Assembly (NCBI RefSeq): GCF_007681555.1
Contig: NZ_VELE01000001.1
Coordinates: 186,001-250,000, forward strand
From: Kocuria salsicia
GTDB lineage: Bacteria > Actinomycetota > Actinomycetes > Actinomycetales > Micrococcaceae
Direction of reading: 5' to 3'
Length of the DNA stretch: 64,000 bases
The position numbers and the translations under genes were made by a program. The notes beneath the pieces are model-generated. The model was not told the origin of the DNA, did not search any database, and saw nothing but the letters and a program-made list of their open reading frames with translations. This document shows positions 28,865-36,279 of this stretch, in pieces. Position 1 is the stretch's first letter, and each line of letters starts with the position of its first letter.

Positions 28865-28899
28865 ATGGGCGGCACGCGTTCTGCGCGTGTGGCGCCCAT
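28865..28899. terminator. Candidate imperfect hairpin between ArCP and dhbA
   Basis: The arms atgggcg and cgcccat, extended by an imperfect gcacgcg/cgcgtgt section with a small bulge, lie between convergent genes. Position supports termination; the stem is not perfect. Confidence 0.4.
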
Positions 28900-28938
28900 T
28901 GCGTTCCCCGCGGTTCGGGCCCCTCGTTGCCCGGCCGC

Positions 28939-29844
28939 TCAGTGCTGGGCGGCGCCGCCGTCCACCGCGAGCACCTGCATGGTCATGTGGCGCGAGGACT
29001 CCCCCAGCAGGAAGCCCACCACGCCGGTGACGTCCTCCGGCCGGCCAACCCTGCCCAGCGGGATGCCCGTCTTGAAGGCCTCCGGGTCCCCGGCCACCAT
29101 CTGCGCCGAGCGGTCCTGCCCCTCCCACATGCCCATGACCATGTTGGTGAGAGTGGTCCCCGGGGCCACGACGTTCGCGCGCACCCCGTAGCGGGCGGAC
29201 TCCAGCCCGAGGCTCGTGGTGAAGTGCGTGGCCGCCGCCTTAGACGCCGCGTAGGCCGCCATGTGAGCCCGCGGCACCACCGCGGAGTTCGAGGAGATCG
29301 TCACCAGGCTGCGCCGGTTGGACGGGTCCTGCGCGCACTGGCTGACCATCACCCGCAAGGTCTCGCGGGTCACCAGGAAGACCCCCATGGCGTTGACGCC
29401 CACCACGCGGTGCCACTGCTCCTCGCCCGTCTCCAGGACCGTGCCGGTCTCCAGCGCGCCGGCCGCGTTCACCAGGCCGAGCAGCGGCGGCATGGTCGCG
29501 GCGATCTCGTCCAGCGTGCTCGCCACCTGTGTGCCGTCGGTCACCGAGCAGCTGCGGTAGCTCAGGCGCCCGGTCTCCGTCGCCTTGGCAGTCATGGTGA
29601 GGGCCTCGATGTCCTCCCCGGGTCCGCGCCGACCCTGCCACGGGTCACCCTCCGGAAGGTCCAGCGCGGCCACGGCATAGCCCCGCGCCAGCAGGTCCGC
29701 CACCACGGCCGTTCCCATTCCCCCGCCGGCCCCCGTGACCACCACGGTCTCGAACGCGGGCGGCGTCGGCCCTGTGCCGGTTGCTGCGGCTGCCCCACGG
29801 GGATCGTAGGTCGTCGGTGCCGTCGTCTCGTCGCGCGAATACAC
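28939..29844 (-). CDS. dhbA: 2,3-dihydro-2,3-dihydroxybenzoate dehydrogenase (DhbA/EntA)
   Basis: A short-chain dehydrogenase that oxidises 2,3-dihydro-DHB to 2,3-DHB with NAD+. Visible: the nucleotide motif VVVTGAGGGMGTAV at about residues 40-54, NAAGALETG, the SSNS catalytic serine region, the YAASK active site, and a C-terminal VDGGAAQ. The GTG at 29844 gives 301 residues, about 40 more than EntA at the N-terminus; no later start would keep the Rossmann motif whole. The GTG is directly next to the iron box with no ribosome site. The assignment as DhbA rather than another SDR rests on the locus. Confidence 0.9.
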   Translation of the reverse strand: MYSRDETTAPTTYDPRGAAAATGTGPTPPAFETVVVTGAGGGMGTAVVADLLARGYAVAALDLPEGDPWQGRRGPGEDIEALTMTAKATETGRLSYRSCSVTDGTQVASTLDEIAATMPPLLGLVNAAGALETGTVLETGEEQWHRVVGVNAMGVFLVTRETLRVMVSQCAQDPSNRRSLVTISSNSAVVPRAHMAAYAASKAAATHFTTSLGLESARYGVRANVVAPGTTLTNMVMGMWEGQDRSAQMVAGDPEAFKTGIPLGRVGRPEDVTGVVGFLLGESSRHMTMQVLAVDGGAAQH

Positions 29845-29863
29845 AGAGGCAAGCCTAACCTTA
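29845..29863 (-). promoter_or_regulatory. IdeR/DtxR iron box in front of dhbA
   Basis: On the minus strand TAAGGTTAGGCTTGCCTCT matches the iron-box consensus at 14 of 19 positions, with the left half-site strong. It contains a TAGGCT -10-like hexamer ending 7 bases before the GTG of dhbA. The opposite side faces the 3' end of ettA, so it regulates dhbA only. Confidence 0.8.
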
Positions 29864-30001
29864 GTCAGGGTGCGCCATGCACCGCGGTTCGTACGTGGGG
29901 CATCCCCCGTTCCGGGGCTCCGACGCCAGGCCCGGACCGATGAGACACCCCGTCTCCCACCCGTGTTCTGCCCGCCACCCGTGAGGTCCACCCGAGAACG
30001 A

Positions 30002-30040
30002 GGATCGCCCCGCGGAGCACGAGGGTCCACGGGGCGATCC
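30002..30040 (-). terminator. Hairpin downstream of ettA
   Basis: An 11-bp perfect stem (ggatcgccccg / cggggcgatcc) with a 17-base loop starts about 15 bases after the ettA stop. Confidence 0.7.
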
Positions 30041-30054
30041 GGAGGGTGCGACCG

Positions 30055-31737
30055 TCAGTCGCGCGTGAGGCGACGGTGCGTGAGACGGTGCGGGCGGGCG
30101 GCGTCCGCGCCGAGACGCTCCACCTTGTTCTCCTCGTACGCGTCGAAGTTGCCCTCGAACCAGTACCAGCGGTCGGGGTTCTCCTCGGTGCCCTCCCACG
30201 CGAGGATGTGAGTGGCCACCCGGTCCAGGAACCACCGGTCGTGGGAGACGACCACGGCGCAGCCCGGGAACTCGAGAAGTGCGTTCTCCAAGGAGGCCAG
30301 CGTCTCGACGTCGAGGTCGTTGGTGGGCTCGTCCAGCAGCAGCAGGTTGCCGCCCTGCTTCAGCGTCAGTGCCAGGTTGAGGCGATTGCGCTCACCACCG
30401 GAGAGCACACCGGCCTTCTTCTGCTGGTCCGGGCCCTTGAAGCCGAAGGCCGAGACGTACGCGCGGGACGGCATCTCCACCTTGCCCACGTTGATGTAGT
30501 CCAGACCGTCCGAGACGACCTCCCACAGCGACTTCTCGGGGTCAAGATTCTCGCGGTTCTGGTCCACGTAGGAGATCTGGACGGAGTCGCCGACCTTCAG
30601 CTCGCCGCCGTCGAGCTCCTCGAGACCCACGATCGTCTTGAACAGCGTCGACTTGCCGACGCCGTTCGGGCCGATCACACCCACGATGCCGTTGCGGGGC
30701 AGGGAGAACGAGAGACCGTTGATGAGCGAGCGGTCCCCGAAGCCCTTCTGCAGGTCCTTCGCCTCGATCACCTGGTTGCCCAGGCGCGGTCCCGGCGGGA
30801 TCTGGATCTCCTCGAAGTCGAGCTTGCGGGTCTTCTCGGCCTCCGCCGCCATCTCCTCGTAGCGCGCCAGACGCGACTTGGACTTGGTCTGGCGGCCCTT
30901 GGCGTTGGTACGGACCCAGTCCAGCTCCTCCTTCAGCCGCTTGGCCTGCTTGGCGTCCTTCTTGCCCTGGACCTCCATGCGCTTGGCCTTGGTCTCCAGG
31001 TACGTGGAGTAGTTGCCCTCGTAGGGGTAGAGACGACCGCGGTCCACCTCGCAGATCCACCGCGCAACGTGGTCCAGGAAGTACCGGTCGTGGGTCACGG
31101 CCAGCACGGCACCGTGGTAGGAGGCGAGGTGCTGCTCGAGCCACAGCACGGACTCCGCGTCCAGGTGGTTGGTGGGCTCGTCCAGCAGCAGCAGGTCCGG
31201 CTTCTCCAGCAGCAGCTTGCACAGTGCCACACGACGGCGCTCACCACCGGAGAGCACCTTGACGTCCGCGTCCGGCGGCGGGCAGCGCAGCGCGTCCATG
31301 GCCTGCTCGAGCTGCGAGTCGAGATCCCACGCGTTCGCGGCGTCGATCTCCTCCTGCAGCTTGCCCATCTCCTCCATGAGGGCATCGAAGTCCGCGTCCG
31401 GCTCGGCCATTTCGGCGGAGATCTCGTTGAAGCGGTCCAGCTTCGCCTTGATCTCGCCCACGCCCTCCTCCACGTTGCCGAGGACGGTCTTGTCCTCATT
31501 CAACGGGGGCTCCTGCAGCAGGATGCCCACGGAGTAGCCGGGGCTCAGCCGCGCCTCGCCGTTGGAGGGCTGGTCCAGTCCCGCCATGATCTTCAGGATC
31601 GTCGACTTGCCGGCGCCGTTCGGGCCCACGACGCCGATCTTGGCGCCCGGGAAGAACGACATGGTGACGTCGTCCAGAATGACTTTGTCGCCCACCTTCT
31701 TGCGGGCCTTGTTCATGGTGTAGATAAATTCCGCCAT
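30055..31737 (-). CDS. ettA: ABC-F protein, energy-dependent translational throttle EttA
   Basis: A 560-residue soluble ABC-F ATPase that acts at the ribosomal E site and links translation to the ATP/ADP ratio. It has two nucleotide-binding domains: GPNGAGKST and LSGGERRR in the first, GPNGVGKST and LSGGERNR in the second. Each has a LLLDEPTN Walker B (DEPTNHLD, DEPTNDLD). The interdomain linker is charged and helical (KRMEVQGKKDAKQAKRLKEE). There is no membrane part. Length and the start MAEFIYTMNKARKKVGDK are typical of EttA. It is followed by its own terminator. Confidence 0.96.
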   Translation of the reverse strand: MAEFIYTMNKARKKVGDKVILDDVTMSFFPGAKIGVVGPNGAGKSTILKIMAGLDQPSNGEARLSPGYSVGILLQEPPLNEDKTVLGNVEEGVGEIKAKLDRFNEISAEMAEPDADFDALMEEMGKLQEEIDAANAWDLDSQLEQAMDALRCPPPDADVKVLSGGERRRVALCKLLLEKPDLLLLDEPTNHLDAESVLWLEQHLASYHGAVLAVTHDRYFLDHVARWICEVDRGRLYPYEGNYSTYLETKAKRMEVQGKKDAKQAKRLKEELDWVRTNAKGRQTKSKSRLARYEEMAAEAEKTRKLDFEEIQIPPGPRLGNQVIEAKDLQKGFGDRSLINGLSFSLPRNGIVGVIGPNGVGKSTLFKTIVGLEELDGGELKVGDSVQISYVDQNRENLDPEKSLWEVVSDGLDYINVGKVEMPSRAYVSAFGFKGPDQQKKAGVLSGGERNRLNLALTLKQGGNLLLLDEPTNDLDVETLASLENALLEFPGCAVVVSHDRWFLDRVATHILAWEGTEENPDRWYWFEGNFDAYEENKVERLGADAARPHRLTHRRLTRD

Positions 31738-31783
31738 ACCCTCCAGGCTACCGTGCCGACCCCGGGCCGGGTGCCACGGGCAG

Positions 31784-31818
31784 CGCCCCGCCCCCGGCCC
31801 CGGCGCGGGTGCGGGGCG
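31784..31818 (-). terminator. Candidate hairpin downstream of the ssb gene
   Basis: An 8-bp stem (cgccccgc / gcggggcg) with further internal GC pairing lies just after the ssb stop. It is a GC-rich hairpin without a U-tract. Confidence 0.4.
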
Positions 31819-31821
31819 GAA

Positions 31822-32520
31822 TCAGCGGGCACCCTCGCCCACCGGCTGCTTCTCCTCCTCGAGTTCCTGCCCGTCCTGCCCCTGCGGAGTCCTCAGCCCG
31901 TCGAAGGTGTCGTCGTCCGGTGCAAGATCGAACACCGCACCGGAGCTGGTGCCCACGAATCCGTCCTCCCCGAGACCCAGCGACCGGCTGGAGCGGAACC
32001 TCGCGCCGTGGCCCTCGTCCTTCCCGGACCGTCCGCCGGAGCCGTCCTCGGCACCGCCGTCCTCCCCGTCGGTGCCGTGACGGGGCCCGGACTCGTTGCG
32101 CCGGTCCGACGACCCGCCGTCCCCGGCGTTCTGGGTCCCGTCCAGCGCCCCCTGCTGCGGACGACCGCCCGCACGTGCGAAGTTGGCGGTGCCGAAGGCG
32201 AGGTCGTGGCCGATGGACGTGGCGTCCACGCGGATCTCCGTGCGGGGCCCGTTCTCCGACTGCCACTCGTTGATGCCGAGCTTGCCGGTGACCAGGACGG
32301 GCTGACCGCAGCGGACACTGGCCCTGACGTGCATCGCCAGGGTGCGGAAGCAGCGCACGGTGTACCAGTTGGTGGTGCCGTTGTGCCAGGTGTTCGTGGC
32401 GGCGTCGAAGCGGCGGGAGGTGGTGGCCAGGCGGAACCAGGCGACGCTCGTGCCGTCGTCGAACATCCGGGTCTGCGGGTCCTTACCCACGAATCCGCGC
32501 AGTGTGACCTGTTCACTCAT
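31822..32520 (-). CDS. Single-stranded DNA-binding protein, SsbB-like
   Basis: A 232-residue protein with an N-terminal OB fold (about residues 1-112: VTLRGFVGKDPQTRMFDDGTSV...VTGKLGINEWQSENG). A long disordered tail rich in Gly, Arg, Asp and Glu follows. The tail ends in QPVGEGAR and lacks the DDDIPF-like acidic tip that recruits partner proteins in the essential Ssb. I therefore read it as the second actinobacterial paralogue (SsbB type) rather than the replication Ssb. The ATG at 32520 has a clear ribosome site (aaggagc), so the longer frame upstream is not used. Confidence 0.88.
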   Translation of the reverse strand: MSEQVTLRGFVGKDPQTRMFDDGTSVAWFRLATTSRRFDAATNTWHNGTTNWYTVRCFRTLAMHVRASVRCGQPVLVTGKLGINEWQSENGPRTEIRVDATSIGHDLAFGTANFARAGGRPQQGALDGTQNAGDGGSSDRRNESGPRHGTDGEDGGAEDGSGGRSGKDEGHGARFRSSRSLGLGEDGFVGTSSGAVFDLAPDDDTFDGLRTPQGQDGQELEEEKQPVGEGAR

Positions 32521-32761
32521 GGGGTGCTCCTTGTGTTCGCTGCGCCCCGGCGCGGTGGCCTGCGGGCGATCGGTGGCCCCGGTGCGGGGTGACACCACTC
32601 TCCGCGCCGTCCCCTGCGTTGACAGCACCGGGGCCGGGATCCGTGCAGAACGCGGGGCGGGCGGCGTCGCGTCCCGCGTTGTGCAGGGCGCACCGCACGG
32701 ACCGGGCCGTGTCCGGCGGGCAGGCGCACCGTTGCTAAACTGAGTCGTCGCTTCGCGGCCC

Positions 32762-32837
32762 GCCCCAGTAGCTCAGTGGATAGAGCAGGAGCCTTCTAAT
32801 CTCTTGGTCGGGGGTTCGACTCCCTCCTGGGGCACCA
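32762..32837 (+). tRNA. tRNA-Arg (anticodon UCU), CCA encoded
   Basis: The acceptor stem gccccag/ctggggc is a perfect 7-bp pair. The D arm is GCTC-agtggata-GAGC, the anticodon loop CTTCTAA gives UCU at positions 34-36, and the T arm holds GGTTCGAC. The discriminator A is at 32834, followed by genomic CCA. It decodes the rare AGA/AGG codons. The anticodon stem contains a C-U opposition next to the loop, which I take as tolerated. Confidence 0.94.
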
Positions 32838-32972
32838 CGCAACACCTGGTCAAGCGGGTGCAGAGGCGGGCCCGTTGACGCGGGACCCGTCGGCGTCGAC
32901 ACGGGACCGGGCAGAGGGGCGCCACGAGTGCTCCCGGTCTCCTGGTGGGCGCGTCGCCTATCATCGGAGGCC

Positions 32973-33722
32973 ATGAGCCCCCAGAACTCACCCGTCGGCG
33001 TCGCCGCATCCCTGCCTCCGCTCTCCCACCCGGACGGCTCACCCATCCGCGCGCTCGTGGTGGACGACGAGCGCATGCTCTCGGACCTGATCGCCATGGG
33101 GGTGACCATGCTCGGCTGGCAGCCCCACACGGCGGCGGACGGGCCCAGCGCCCTCGAACTCGCCAGAACGGCCCGCCCGGACGTGCTGGTGCTCGACATC
33201 ATGATCCCCGGCTTCGACGGACTCGAGCTGCTGCGCCGGATCCGCGAGCTGGACGCGGACGTGCCGTGTCTGTTCCTCACCGCCAAGGACCAGGTGGACG
33301 ACCGGATCGCCGGACTCGCCTCCGGCGCGGACGACTACGTGACCAAGCCGTTCTCCCTCGACGAGGTGCTGCTGCGCCTGCACCGCCTGGTCCAGCGCTC
33401 CGGGACCACCGTGGCGGACAGCGCGGAGCTCGTGGTCGGGGACCTCGTCCTGAACGAGGACACGCGGGAGGTCACCCGCGGTGGCGAGGACATCGAGCTC
33501 ACCGCTACCCAGTTCGAGCTGCTGCGCTACCTCATGGAGAACGCCAAGCGCGTGGTCTCCAAGTCGCAGATCCTCGACAACGTGTGGAAGTACGACTTCG
33601 GCGGGCAGGCGAACATCGTGGAGCTCTACATCTCCTACCTGCGCAAGAAGATCGACGTGGGCCGGGCGCCCATGATCCACACCGTGCGCGGGGCGGGCTA
33701 CGTCATCAAGCCCGCAGTATGA
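32973..33722 (+). CDS. OmpR-family response regulator (MprA/TrcR-like)
   Basis: A 249-residue two-domain regulator. The receiver (about residues 24-138) has VVDDE at the start, the phospho-acceptor Asp in VLVLDIMIPGFDG, and the LTAKDQVDDRI and YVTKPFS switch residues. The C-terminal winged helix (about 155-249) ends in the typical IHTVRGAGYVIKP. ATG 32973 is the only start that keeps the receiver intact without the long non-family extension; the ggagg at 32966-32970 is unusually close to it. The stop overlaps the kinase start in ATGA. The signal sensed is unknown. Confidence 0.9.
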   Translation: MSPQNSPVGVAASLPPLSHPDGSPIRALVVDDERMLSDLIAMGVTMLGWQPHTAADGPSALELARTARPDVLVLDIMIPGFDGLELLRRIRELDADVPCLFLTAKDQVDDRIAGLASGADDYVTKPFSLDEVLLRLHRLVQRSGTTVADSAELVVGDLVLNEDTREVTRGGEDIELTATQFELLRYLMENAKRVVSKSQILDNVWKYDFGGQANIVELYISYLRKKIDVGRAPMIHTVRGAGYVIKPAV

Positions 33723-35287
33723 GCTCCGCCGCGACGGGCGCCCGCCCGGCCCGGCGTCGTCGGCTGCGGACCCGGCTGCTCGCCCTGCTGCTGGCCCTGC
33801 TCGTCCCCGCAGCGGTGCTCATGGGGCTGGCCAGCTACCTGGCCGTGCGGAGCTCGCTCACGGACCAGCTGGACCGCCAGCTGGCGGACGCCTCCCAGCG
33901 CGCCACCACGTTCTCCGGCACGGACGGGTTCTCCGGCGGCGGTCCCTCCCGGAGGACCGACCAGCAGACCGGGCAGCAGCCGTCCCAGGAGCCCTCCCAT
34001 GAGTCGTCCCAGGGTGACACGCGCACAGCCCCGCCGGATCCCCTGGACGCCCCCGGGCAGGCCGCCGGCACGCTGAACGCCCGCGTGGACGGCGGCACCC
34101 TGGTGCACAGCGGCATCCTGGACGCCAAGGGAGAGGTCACGGCGCTCTCGGACGCGGACCGCTCCCGGCTGCAGTCCCTCGCCCCGGACGGCACGGTCCA
34201 CACGGAGAGGCTCGAGGCAGGGAGATACCGTGTGCAGGCGGTCACCGCGCCCACCGGGGATGTGATCATCACGGGCCTGCCGCTGTCCCAGGTGAACACT
34301 CCCCTGGGCACCGTGCTGGCCGTGGTGACGGCAGTCTCCGTCCTCGCCGTGGTGCTCGTGTGCCTGCTGGGCAGCTGGGGCATCCGCCGCGCCCTGCGTC
34401 CACTGGAACGCGTCTCGGACGTGGCCACCGAGGTCTCCCGCCTGGATCTCGGCTCCACCCGGCTCCCGGAGGCCAACCGTGTGGAGGCGAGGGACGCGGA
34501 TCCCGGCAACGAGGTGGGGGCCGTGGGCCACGCGCTGAACAGCATGCTCGACAACGTGGACGCCGCACTCACCGCCCGCCAGGAGTCGGAGGACCGCATG
34601 GCGCGCTTCGTGGCGGATGCCTCCCACGAGCTGCGCACCCCCCTGGCCTCGATCCAGGGCTACGCGGATCTGCTGCGCATGAGCGAGCCCCTGAGCGAGA
34701 ACGGGGCGCAGTCGCTGGAACGCATCCGCGCGCAGGCCCAGCGCATGGGCGGGCTCGTCTCGGACCTGCTCCTGCTGACCCGGCTCTCGCACGAGACCAC
34801 GCCGGCGCGGCAGCCCGTGGACCTCGCCGAGCTGGTGGTGGAGTGTGTGGGGGACGTGGCCGTCGCGGCCGGGGACCACGAGTGGGACCTCGACCTCGCA
34901 CCGGAACCGGTGCTCGTCTCCGCGGACGGTGGGCAGCTGCACCAGGTGCTCGTCAACCTGCTCGCCAACGCCCGGAACCACACGGCCGCTGGCACGCGGG
35001 TGGTCGCCGGCGTGCACCCCTCGCTCAACGCCCGCGAGGCCATCCTGACCGTCACCGACGACGGCCAGGGCGTCGACCCCGAGCTGCTCCCGGAGATCTT
35101 CGGCCGCTTCACCCGAGGGGACACCTCCCGGCGCTCGGACGGCCACACCACGGGTCTGGGCCTGTCGATCGTCAAGGCGATCGTGGAGGCGCACGGCGGC
35201 ACGGTCGAGGTGCACTCCCGCCCGGGCCGCACGGAGTTCGAGGTGCGGCTGCCGCTGCAGAACCCGCGCGACGTCGTCGTCGACTGA
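33719..35287 (+). CDS. Membrane sensor histidine kinase, partner of the regulator
   Basis: A 522-residue class I kinase. TM1 is at about residues 18-43 and TM2 at about 194-222. The extracytoplasmic domain of about 150 residues contains a Gln/Ser/Pro-rich segment (RRTDQQTGQQPSQEPSHESSQ), and a HAMP linker follows. The phospho-acceptor His is in DASHELRTPLASIQGYADLL (about 303). ATP-binding boxes are LLANARNHT, VTDDGQGVDPELLPEIFGRF and TTGLGLSIVKAIVEAHGG. It is coupled to the regulator by a 4-base overlap. The ligand is unknown; similar pairs in mycobacteria are TrcRS/MprAB. Confidence 0.9.
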   Translation: MSSAATGARPARRRRLRTRLLALLLALLVPAAVLMGLASYLAVRSSLTDQLDRQLADASQRATTFSGTDGFSGGGPSRRTDQQTGQQPSQEPSHESSQGDTRTAPPDPLDAPGQAAGTLNARVDGGTLVHSGILDAKGEVTALSDADRSRLQSLAPDGTVHTERLEAGRYRVQAVTAPTGDVIITGLPLSQVNTPLGTVLAVVTAVSVLAVVLVCLLGSWGIRRALRPLERVSDVATEVSRLDLGSTRLPEANRVEARDADPGNEVGAVGHALNSMLDNVDAALTARQESEDRMARFVADASHELRTPLASIQGYADLLRMSEPLSENGAQSLERIRAQAQRMGGLVSDLLLLTRLSHETTPARQPVDLAELVVECVGDVAVAAGDHEWDLDLAPEPVLVSADGGQLHQVLVNLLANARNHTAAGTRVVAGVHPSLNAREAILTVTDDGQGVDPELLPEIFGRFTRGDTSRRSDGHTTGLGLSIVKAIVEAHGGTVEVHSRPGRTEFEVRLPLQNPRDVVVD

Positions 35288-35314
35288 CAGCGGGTCCGCG
35301 CGGTGCCGCACGTC

Positions 35315-36088
35315 TCAGGTCACGGCGCGCTCCACGGGCATTCCGAACACGCGCATGTCGCTGCGGATGGCAAGCGCGAGCAGCTGCGCCTCGAAGGTGC
35401 CGGCCTCCTCGCGCAGCAGAGGCAGCACACGCATGACGGCGTCCGCGCGCACGGCCACCACGCCCGCGCTGGCACGACGACGTCGCACGGCACGGGCCGC
35501 GGGCGGGCGCCGGTGGGCGAACCGGGCGACGGAGCGCTGCGCGACCGTCCGCGCGAACCGCGGGTCCCGCACCGCGTCGGTGCCGAACGCGAGGTCCGAG
35601 TGGCCGCTGATGAGTGGAACCACGAGCGGGGCCAGGACGGCGAAGTCCATGCCGGGTGCGATCCGGGTGACGGCCACGACGGGCGCGGTCGACTCCGCCC
35701 ACGCCGCACGCAGCGCGGTCACGGGGTTGTCCGAACCTTGGTGCACGGCGCGGACTCCCGGCATCTCCCGGGCGAGGCGCTCCGCGACCGCCAACGTCCG
35801 GTCCGAGGAGGCGAGGTCCACCACGCTGAGCCGGTACGCGTACGGGAAGTAGCACGTGAGGTAACCGTCCAGGCGGCGCACGAACGGTTCGAGCTCCCGC
35901 TGGGCGTCCCGCGCGGGGACCACCAGGTCCATCACGGCCCCGGTCACGGGCAGGCCCACGGGCTCACGCGTGACCGGCCCGACGGGCAGCTCGGAGCGGA
36001 CCGCGGTGGAACGGCGACGGCGGGGTGACGGCGCCGCGGTGCGCTGACGTGGAGACGGCACCGCGCCGTGGGAGGGGAAAGCTGTCAT
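35315..36088 (-). CDS. Glycosyltransferase-2-like protein
   Basis: A 257-residue soluble protein. From about residue 53 (MDLVVPARDAQRELEPFVRRL) it resembles the GT-A start of family 2 glycosyltransferases, with YRLSVVDLASSDRTLAVAERLA in place of the usual DDGSxDxT. The second half has VVAVTRIAPGMDFAVLAPLVVPLISG and FGTDAVRDPRFARTVAQRSVARF, which fits a GT2 fold. The classical DxD is not evident, so the donor and activity are open. The first 50 residues are Arg/Pro/Ser-rich. The ATG at 36088 was chosen over a much longer GC-shadow frame. It is convergent with the kinase gene. Confidence 0.68.
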   Translation of the reverse strand: MTAFPSHGAVPSPRQRTAAPSPRRRRSTAVRSELPVGPVTREPVGLPVTGAVMDLVVPARDAQRELEPFVRRLDGYLTCYFPYAYRLSVVDLASSDRTLAVAERLAREMPGVRAVHQGSDNPVTALRAAWAESTAPVVAVTRIAPGMDFAVLAPLVVPLISGHSDLAFGTDAVRDPRFARTVAQRSVARFAHRRPPAARAVRRRRASAGVVAVRADAVMRVLPLLREEAGTFEAQLLALAIRSDMRVFGMPVERAVT

Positions 36089-36161
36089 GACCCCACTGTC
36101 CGCCGCGGGTCTGAGCCGCCACGCATTCCAGCCTGTGCCCCGGCTGTGCACGCCTGGTCCG

Positions 36162-36229
36162 GACGGAAGTCCCGCGGCGTGCACGCAGAAGTCTGCCGCA
36201 TGCGACCGTAAGTCCGGCGGCGTACGGAC
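36162..36229. repeat. Three degenerate copies of a ~21-base tandem unit
   Basis: Three adjacent units share an AC..AAGTC..G(C)GGCGT/CGCATGC pattern (for example acggaagtcccgcggcgtgc). They lie in the 190-base gap between the glycosyltransferase-like gene and glnE. The copies differ at several positions. I see no gene here. Confidence 0.5.
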
Positions 36230-36279
36230 AGAACGCGCGCGGTGGGCGGCCAGCAGCCCCGGCAGTGTGAGGGAGGGAC

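Noticed and set aside
32788-32806. C-U opposition in the tRNA-Arg anticodon stem as a sign of a pseudo-tRNA
   Set aside because: All other stems are sound and CCA is encoded; the same arrangement is known to me from functional actinobacterial tRNA-Arg(UCU).
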